From contig CM077116.1 in the NCBI GenBank assembly GCA_039619475.1, positions 298,944,464-299,008,463 on the forward strand: 64,000 nt of DNA, read 5' to 3'. This document shows positions 56,393-64,000 of the stretch, piece by piece. The DNA is from Icerya purchasi (taxonomy: Eukaryota > Arthropoda > Insecta > Hemiptera > Monophlebidae). Both the position numbers and the translations under genes were made by a program. The notes under the pieces were generated by a model. It searched no databases. It was not told the origin of the DNA and worked only from the letters and a program-made list of their open reading frames with translations. How positions within the stretch are numbered: the stretch's first letter is position 1; every line of letters starts with the position of its first letter.

Positions 56393-57450
56393 AGCCCAAT
56401 TGCAAACTGGGGAAATAGATGGTTGCATTTCGCAAAATGTTGTTCCTGTAAAGGCAATTGTATAGGTTGTTCCCTACGCCGTAATAGTCTATTTATAGTT
56501 TTATTTTAAATTTTATGATAATGCCTCATATTTATTTATTAGATTAAATTTAATTCACATTTTTATTTATTATATATTAATAAAAAATCTGATGGGTTCA
56601 TTCTATTTTTCTGTTCATTTATCGACATAATGATTGTATATTATTTACACGATTTTACGTTGTCGTTAAGGAAATCTTTTTTTTTTTTGTAAGTTTAAAA
56701 ACTCGTCGCAAATTCTGTAAGTTCTTTTAAAAAACTGATACTATATGCGTTTATTACTTCCATGTAGTATTTTTCATTAATACACAACACGCCCGGGAAA
56801 AAAATATTTTTTTAAACTTTTACCAGCAACCTCCGGTAATTTAAATTTGAAGTTAAAATATCGCTATATTTTTTTTCCGAACTATCCCTCTTTATATCTA
56901 TATATTTACGAAAACTACATTTGTTTGCTGTTTTTAGACCCAAATAGGGTTTAAATTAAATGATTATTGGAAATGCTTATTTCATGCGATGCAAAGTTTG
57001 TTGTTTGTTGCTCATTTAAAATTTCAGGAATATTAATATCGCGAGTTATACATTTTGAAGTGATTTTTAGATAATTTTAAATTCGTCACATTAAATATTC
57101 TTAACTTTTGCTCGATTTTTAGCGCTCAAGGTTAAAAGAGCTGTTGTTCGAACGTTATGCATTTTCTGAAAGAGCATTTTAATACTATTTTTAAACTTTA
57201 CATTTAAATGTGTAACCGTCATAATTTTTCCTCTTAAAAAACATCAAATATTACCCGGCTTACAATGGTACGAGCGCAATAATGTAACTGTTTTTAACTG
57301 CTCCATTTCTAATTATAGAAAATAAAAAGATGTGTTTGAGAATTGTTATTTTACAGCGGCGCTTTGTAGAATCCCAACTATTCCAAAAATATTCACCCCT
57401 GTAATAAAACTGTCAACATTGATAATTGCTTAAAATGGTAACGCGGAATT
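56391..57450. other. No gene recognised
   Basis: AT-rich spacer. Confidence 0.5.
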
Positions 57451-57714
57451 CATGGGCGTCGTCAGCGGGGGCAGGGGAGACAGCTCCTTCCCTGGAGCCT
57501 TGAAACTTTTTAATCAACTGGCCATGATGAGTATTCATAGACGCATAATCATGGACAATTTGGACGATATTTATAATAAAGTATAGTAGAACAACTTGCC
57601 AGAAACCCACGAAAATTATTATGTTTTAATTAAGATTTTATTCTTGTTTAATGAAATATTAAGCCTTTACAACTCATAAATTTTATTTTTCCTATAACTC
57701 ATATCCTCGTTCTA

Positions 57715-58773
57715 GTTCCGCCAAATTCCTTCCTCACTCTATAGTTAGATTTGAATTTCACATGGTTTTAAGCTCTTTATATCCCAATCATTTCGTTATT
57801 TTTACTGATGGTTCTAAGAGTGCTGATGGGGTTGGTGCCGCCTTTGTTTTTCCTTCTCACAACTACTCCGAATCCTTTAAACTTCCTTCCAGCTGCTCTA
57901 TATTTACTGCTGAATCTGCCGCCATGCTTCATGCAATTTTTTTTATCTCTTCCTCTTCTATCCTCTCGGATAAATTTCTCTTAATAGCTGACTTTGAAAG
58001 TGTCTTGAAGGCGGTCTCTTCTCCCTTACCGTTTCCCTCTTTTGATCCTTTCATTTTCCTTATTCGCAATCTAATTCACGAATTATTCCTGTTCCGTTCG
58101 ATCCAAATTGATTTATTGTGGATTCCTAGCCATGCTGGAATTGAGGGTAATGAGGTGGCTGATTCCTTGGCTCGCTCAGGAGCTTCCAATGGACATCCTC
58201 TTCATAAATTTTCCGCTCACAATATTAATCATATATCCAGACAGATCCATATTACATTGTGGAAGGATATTTATTTTTCTCTTTTCTCAAATCCGAATTC
58301 CTTTTATCTTTCCGTTCAGCCCTTACCTTCTTTGACCAGATGGTTCGACATGTTTCCTTCGCTTTGTCGTCCCCTGATCACCGCTATATGCCGTCTTCGT
58401 TTCGGTCATACCTTTCTTCCTTCGTCACTTTATCGTTTTTCCCTCGTCTCTTCTCCGCGGTGCCCTCTTCACCCAGAGGACTCATTTTTTCTGTGTGATA
58501 TCAATCACGTCTTCTTCGAATGTTCCTCACTCTCTTCAGAACGTTCTCTCTTTTATTCTCGGCTTTTGGATCTTCGTCTTCCTACTCCATACAATGACTC
58601 TTATGTTCTCTCATTTCCTTCCTTGTCAGTTGTTCCTATTCTAGCTTCTTTTATTCATTCAATCTCGCACCAGATTGAAATCTAATATGCTATTCTCCTT
58701 TTGAACTATTACTTAGATTCCTTGGCTGATTGGGCTGTTGCTCTTCGTTGGCGTACCCATAAAAAAAAAAAAA
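57715..58773 (+). mobile_element. 5'-truncated LINE with RNase H, nested in the MITE
   Basis: It starts about where similarity to the 43693 MITE breaks (57714) and ends at an A-run (58761-58773). The family has at least two further 3' fragments in the window (22978-23207 and 51600-51868). RT is absent through 5' truncation. Confidence 0.8.
57762..58685 (+). CDS. LINE-encoded RNase H domain with C-terminal Cys/His block
   Basis: A 307-codon open frame without lesions. All four RNase HI acidic positions are present: TDGSKSADGVGAA (Asp), IFTAESAAMLHA (Glu), LIADFESVLKA (Asp) and WIPSHAGIEGNEVADSLARS (final Asp, with its His). After it comes CPLH..FFLCDINHVFFECSS, the Cys/His block at LINE C-termini, and LPTPYNDSYVLSFPSLS. 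RNase H removes the RNA template during target-primed reverse transcription in I-like elements. The first ATG may be internal to the original ORF2. No frameshift over 924 nt suggests a young copy. Confidence 0.85.
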   Translation: MVLSSLYPNHFVIFTDGSKSADGVGAAFVFPSHNYSESFKLPSSCSIFTAESAAMLHAIFFISSSSILSDKFLLIADFESVLKAVSSPLPFPSFDPFIFLIRNLIHELFLFRSIQIDLLWIPSHAGIEGNEVADSLARSGASNGHPLHKFSAHNINHISRQIHITLWKDIYFSLFSNPNSFYLSVQPLPSLTRWFDMFPSLCRPLITAICRLRFGHTFLPSSLYRFSLVSSPRCPLHPEDSFFLCDINHVFFECSSLSSERSLFYSRLLDLRLPTPYNDSYVLSFPSLSVVPILASFIHSISHQIEI

Positions 58774-58836
58774 TTATTTTCCCCCACAGTGGCTGGCAAC
58801 TCCCCCTCCCCTACTCATCGGCTGGCGACGCCGACA

Positions 58837-61800
58837 GAATTAACGTTAATAGTATATGTGAAAGGGAAATATTTCATTAAAAATAGTAACTTGTAAATAA
58901 AGAAAAATGTTAGCTGTCGCTGTGTCATGAGGTAAAATACACGTTTGATCACAAATATAATTCTTTTGAAACTAGAAAGATAAAAGATCATAAATGTAAA
59001 TAGACAGTAAGGAATATGTTAAATTAAACTGAAAATTGAGCTAGCTGGCCAATTGAAAAAGCCAGAATAAATTTTTAATGATTAAAACATAAATGAGAAC
59101 ATAAATGTGTATCACAGTTATTTATCAAAATTATAATATTTGTTTTAAAACCAAAAATGAAGCTAGGAGTTTAAACAATTATATATTTTTAAAGTTAACC
59201 TGGTGTATTCTCAAATATTTGTTGATAAACCGTTATAAAGGAAATATTTTTAATACATAAATAGGTGTATTCATTTTTGTTGGCAGATTAAAAATTCATT
59301 TTAAAAATACGATACGTAAAAATTTTGAAAGCTATCGAACATTAAAAATGTAGTACAATGAAGAGCCCATCAGTTTTGAAACCACTGAGTCCAACGAACA
59401 GCGATTATTGTCCCCCCGAGTGCCGTTTTCGTTCGTTTTTTTTTTAATATATTTTATACCTGCAAACGTCCAGTGCGCAATTCGAGTGCAGCCTCAATTA
59501 CGAACCCTGTACGGCACACAAACGACCGTACAAAGAAATCGCAACTATAGAAAAGTACTTAAATCGAGATAAATCCGTAACCCGCTTATTAAAATTTATA
59601 AACATAAAATAAATTCCTTGATGACAAGTATAAATTAATTTACTTCAATAAATTAAAATAAATACCTCAATTTGAAGAAACGTTTTCGATACTTTCCCGG
59701 CTCAGAATCGGACGTACTCCGATAACGCATGCTTATATTAATTCGGAACCCCCAGTCTGTGGAATTTTTAATATTTAACAGAGTACCTAATTAGTCAACT
59801 GTATAGAATTCGATGGAATTCGACCGCAGAACTGGGGCTTCCGACCAACGATTTAAAATACACGTATTTTATTAATACAGAATTAATACGGTATCTGTAA
59901 ATTAATTATAATTAAGTAGTCTCGTAGCCGAAAGGCGATAAGTATTAATGTTGAAAATAAATAAATAAAAGTGGCCAGCTTGTCACTTTCTACATTACAC
60001 AGCGACAGTAATATACCATTACAAACTGTTAAGCGGATAACCCACTCTAATTTACCAATTGAAGAAACGCGGTGTTCTTTAAAACACTCAATAATTGTAA
60101 TAAAGATAATAAAATTACAAATAATAATAATCAATTTAAAGATGCAGAAATGAAAGATAATTTGGTGGGAACAAGTCGTGTAAAGTAGTTCCTTTAATTA
60201 AACTCGTGCATAGTTTTAACTACGTACCATAACATTTGTATACGTACTTGGCTGTTGTATTATCATCAGATTTTTCTGACTGCTGTGGCATCTTGTTTTA
60301 ATTTAATTATATATATAAAAAACTACCGATTGTATCACGAAGTTTCGGAAATATCGAAAAACAAGTCGGCAAATATTAATATCTCTAATGAAAGTTTATA
60401 TTATTAAAGTAATGAACTCGTAAAATAATTCGCGGTAAGTATTATTCCAATACGTAAAAAAAAGGACAGCTCGGATTCTGGCTTTTAATAATTCATCCAC
60501 ATACAGATACAAGCCACCCGTAATTAATCAACTTTCAAAACGAAAACCTCGCAAAATAAGCAAACCCAGCGCACAACAGAAACCTCTTCGAAACCACTTT
60601 TTCCATATTTTTCTATGGAATAGTTAATTTCGAAGAAATCGAAGCCAATACCCTATCCATTATGACCAAAGAAGAATTTATATGTGCCAGGCTTTAAAGA
60701 AGAAATATGTGAACAATGCTGCTTATCTTTTCCATTGAATGAATCAATCAATACAAAGTTTATTTTAAATTAATTTTTATAAACAACATCTGTTTACACA
60801 ACGTTACGTACTATACGCGTATCGAGCATTATACCGTTTTCAACGTGCACTGGTGTTTCTATCTAGGCTTGGTTTACGGCAATAAATTACTTTAAGTTAC
60901 GAGATTAGGAAAAATATCATAAAAAAAAAAAAAAAGAATAAACAAATAAATAAAAATATCGCATATAACACATCAGTATCCGCTTAAAGTATCATACGAG
61001 AGTATCTCTAATGCTTCATTGATGTAAGATAGATTTCAAATATAACCCGGAGGAAAAAGAAGATAATTAATAATGTACTTAAGGTGGTCACCACATTGTA
61101 GGCGAATTATGAAATTAAAAATTTTCATATAATCGCCGACTTTTAAAAGCTTTAACGGCTCAAAAAACGCAATTCTTAAATTTTTACACATACAAAAATT
61201 TTCTAAAAATCCAATACAAAAGTTCCATAAAGATCGTGAACTAGTCGGCGTTATAGAAAATAACTTTAGATGGATTATTATTTTACTTTTCCGTTTTTTT
61301 TTTTTTGTACGAGTAGTAAATAAATTTCATCGTGCGATGAATATTTTTATAAGGCAACTAGATAAAAATATTTATTTCAAAGTGAAAAATGAATACAAAA
61401 TCATTAAATATTACAGTTATTGCCTTTAAATTATAACACGACGTGAGCTAAAAAAATTGCCAGGAGGACACTCGTAACGAGACAGATAGACGAACAAAGA
61501 AATAAAAGAAGTGAAAATTAAAATCAGAATTATTATTCGATGTAAGATAAGTTTTATTAAACAAAAGAGAAAAGAAAAGGAAAAATATTTTACGATTAAA
61601 AAAATCTATTATAGATAAAAATAAACAGACAGATTATTTAGCGGAAGTTATTGAAAGTTCGTCTGGCTAAGACGAAAATAATTAACAGCGATAGCTGCTT
61701 TAATTACGATAGCAAATGACACATCGGAACACCTGATGCGGCAATGGCAGAAGGGTGAAAAAGAACTAAAAATATCGATAAACAAACTACCGCACTTAGT

Positions 61801-62089
61801 TTTTTACACCTTGTATGCACAATGCAATTAGTAAACTTCCCTCAGATATTAGAATGTAGGAATTTCGATTTTTTCTCGGGAAATTTATTAAGAATGGCAA
61901 AATAGATTGCGTGGGAAAAGAAAAAAAAATGTGTATAAAAGTAGAAAGATAAAAAAATAGAATTCAATCTGGCCCAAGTGCGAGGCCAGGTCATATAGAA
62001 AAAAAAAAAAAAAACAAAGAAAAAAAAATGGTTAGACTTGTGAGGCTTATTCCTTGTAGTTTAGATGGATATTTCTTGTCGCTCCAAAT
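58837..62089. other. No gene recognised
   Basis: At 59918-59970 the tract CGTAGCCGAAAGGCGATAAG.. followed by AAAATAAATAAATAAAA looks like a LINE 3' UTR tail, but no coding was seen upstream. The rest is AT-rich without recognisable features. Confidence 0.4.
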
Positions 62090-63166
62090 TCTTAATACAT
62101 CTGCTTTAAAAAATTCTCCAGCGTCTGTTGCTTGGATAACAACACACATTTCCGTATACCGATTTTACACAGATGGATTGTGAAAATTCTTAAAACGTCT
62201 AATAATTCACAGAAATCATAAATAACCGATTTAAAGAATACCAAATATTTTACACTGATGACGAATCATCTTAGAACAAATACACACTGCCTTTTATCGT
62301 GCGAACAATAATAGTTCCCAAACATTCCGTTTGCTATACGCGGGTTCATGACATTTACCATAGAAATGTACGCAATATTTAGATGTTTAGCTTACTCCGA
62401 AAAATATACCGGAGGAAAAATATTAATTTTAACAAACTCCTTTGCAGTTTTGTCAAAGTTAACCTATACCGACCACAGACGAATAACAAATACGAAATGT
62501 TTAATAAGGAAATATACGTATATGCACCAGATAGGAGGTAGTCAGGTTCTATTGAAGTAGATTCCTTCCCACTGTGGTATTATTATAGGAAATGAGACGG
62601 CCAACGAAAGGGCGCATAGGGCAAGCAGGAGATTAAGTAACATTAAAGTGAACTGAAGAGATTTCATTACTATGGTTAGAAACAGCGTATACGGAAAATG
62701 GAACAATGAATTTCTTACTCTTAGCAATTCTAAAGGGAACAATACTTTAAGATAGTAAATTAATCCCGAAAATAAAGAATGGTTTGGAGCACACAATAGG
62801 GAATATATAAGGACTAAAGCTGTGGACCGGTCACTGCCGGATGGCCAAAATAAATATTGTAACAAATAGCACTTGCCCTAAATGTGGATTAGAAAACTCT
62901 CTATAAAGATCATACGGACTACTGGTAGTGCGAATTTAACATAATCGACAGATTTTCTAATTTTGAAAAAGAGCTATTAAATGAATGGAATTCTCTACCG
63001 GTAACAGTAAGTCAAATTTTCGAGTCCCTCTGTTCCTATGCAAGTGGTCAACACTGTATAAATGCATCGAGAACAATTAAATTCAAATATAGTTTATCAT
63101 CAACAATAACATTAAATATTTAGATTAAACTGACCAAAGGACAAGAATTGGGCCTCAAAAAAAAAA

Positions 63167-63186
<20 letters not shown>
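62090..63186 (+). mobile_element. LINE 3' region remnant (RNase H + C-terminus + poly(A))
   Basis: In broken frames it shows ANNNSSQTFRLLYAGS, then TIEMYAIFRCLAYSEKYTGG and ILILTNSFAVLSKL, the Glu and Asp blocks of RNase H (the second Asp changed to Asn). IPSHCGIIIGNETANERAHR follows, a decayed final block (AD to AN). LKLWTGHCRMAKINIVTNST and CPKCGLENS give the C-terminal Cys block, and FEKELLNEWNSLPVTVSQIF continues the tail. It ends in A-rich runs at 63158-63185 followed by a short (TA)n. At least three stops or frame slips. Confidence 0.75.
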
Positions 63187-63201
<15 letters not shown>

Positions 63202-63904
63202 CAAAAAGAATAAGAAGTTTGTAAGCGAAATGGTTGCCATTAAATGATACAAAGTTATAAAACTAATAAATGATTATGAAATTAAAGTAAAATCCTTATC
63301 GAAGGAAAAACGTGTTCACTTTCATTCAGAAATGATTGCGCAAACCCGGAAGTCGTAATGGCGCACTTGTTCCGAAAGCCAGATGTTTGACTGAATATTA
63401 TTAGAAAAACATCATCCCAAAAAGAGAATTTACTCATTTATATTTTTTTACTACCGAATGCAGAAAACGAATTTGTTTTCAGCGCGAGTTTAATTTTTAA
63501 GGGAAATATCCATCATAATTCAATTAGGACCAAAATTGAAAATAGATTACTCACGGAACTAGAGACGTAGAGTGATTTTCGTATGTGTGCGTGTGTATAT
63601 ATAAGAAAATAACAATTACCACTCGTAATCGGATAATTGTATTGTTAACGTTATTACCACCGCAGGTAGTACCTCAGTAGTGACCTTGATGACACGCCTT
63701 AATGATCGCTCGGGTCTGGCGTTAATCAAATCCGTAAAGAGAGTCCCACGAATGTGTACAAATGTAGGTTTATATAATAGTTCAGAAAAAGTTAGAAACG
63801 TAAAGGTTACCACGGCGCTATTTTATGGATCGTGACCGGATCATTAGGAAATATGCAGGTCGATATAAATTATCGACATCGCCGTCTGCATCTGGAGGGC
63901 CGGG
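63187..63904. other. No gene recognised
   Basis: A moderately CG-rich stretch from 63.6 kb onward leads into the TATA-like element at 63905. Confidence 0.45.
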
Positions 63905-63913
63905 TATTTAAAG
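63905..63913 (+). promoter_or_regulatory. Candidate TATA box at the right edge
   Basis: TATTTAAAG in the context GGCCGGGTATTTAAAGG, an insect-like core promoter arrangement (GC-rich flank directly 5' of a TATA variant). If real, transcription would start near 63935 and the gene would lie mostly beyond the window. Confidence 0.35.
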
Positions 63914-64000
63914 GAAAGTGAACTGTGAAGTTTTGTTATCGAAATAGAACGAAAAATATCGCGACCATCGAACATTCTAAACTCGATTTGAGTGCTGCAA

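Larger units (their letters stand above)
57451..58836. mobile_element. hAT-type MITE with a LINE inserted in it
   Basis: The left part (57451-57714) matches the MITE at 43693 almost base for base for long stretches (shared GGAGCCTTGAAACTTTTTAA and TATTAAGCCTTTACAACT). After a LINE insertion the right part resumes at about 58774 and ends ATCGGCTGGCGACGCCG, as in the other copy. The target duplication is degenerate here (GCGGAATT against ACAGAATT at best). Confidence 0.75.

Noticed and set aside
1..64000. CRISPR arrays, bacterial operons, rRNA and tRNA genes
   Set aside because: No regularly spaced repeats, Shine-Dalgarno-led gene clusters, or tRNA B-box and cloverleaf patterns were found; the sequence is eukaryotic. 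A tRNAscan run would settle the tRNA question.

Overview
This looks like a piece of an AT-rich, repeat-rich insect genome. It has no prokaryotic gene layout. Coding signal is broken into short exons with GT/AG splice sites, and the tracts between them are full of non-LTR retrotransposon remnants, small DNA transposons, microsatellites and poly(A) tails. The one host gene I can support is a yellow/major-royal-jelly-protein family gene on the minus strand, which points to an arthropod. I cannot name the species.

Layout: the yellow-family gene starts near 38464 with a signal-peptide exon (38177-38464). It continues after a 35.4 kb intron into two exons near the left edge (2600-2815 and 1837-2076), and its 3' exons must lie beyond base 1. 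All three exons join in phase 0. Intron 1 holds most of the mobile DNA: an I/Jockey-like LINE with RNase H (3.5-5.1 kb), a LINE tail and a BEL/Pao remnant on the minus strand (6.6-8.4 kb), a Helentron-type endonuclease fragment (8.7-9.2 kb), two abutting RTE-like LINE remnants (10-11.5 kb), a 430 bp near-perfect palindrome (20.5-21.0 kb) followed by LINE RNase H debris, a Tc1/mariner relic with long inverted repeats (25.1-26.0 kb), another RTE tail (28.8 kb), and a second inverted repeat (31.0-31.2 kb).

Right of the yellow promoter region no host exon is recognised. There is an RTE tail (40.3-40.7 kb), two hAT-type MITEs with 8 bp target duplications (43.7 and 44.9 kb), several LINE fragments (48.4, 51.6, 52.7 and 62-63 kb), a fairly young LINE with an almost intact reverse transcriptase and a 30-base poly(A) tail (54.1-56.4 kb), and a LINE with an intact RNase H frame nested inside a hAT MITE (57.4-58.8 kb). 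A TATA-like element at the extreme right edge could belong to a gene outside the window.

The most interesting structural signal is shared by the two inverted repeats. Each carries a short motif laid out like a minimal hammerhead ribozyme (GAAAC, 2-nt loop, GUA or GUC cleavage triplet, then GG), of the kind known from Penelope-like retroelements. The catalytic box is degenerate in both, so this is a candidate and not a proven ribozyme. I found no convincing undescribed multi-gene system.
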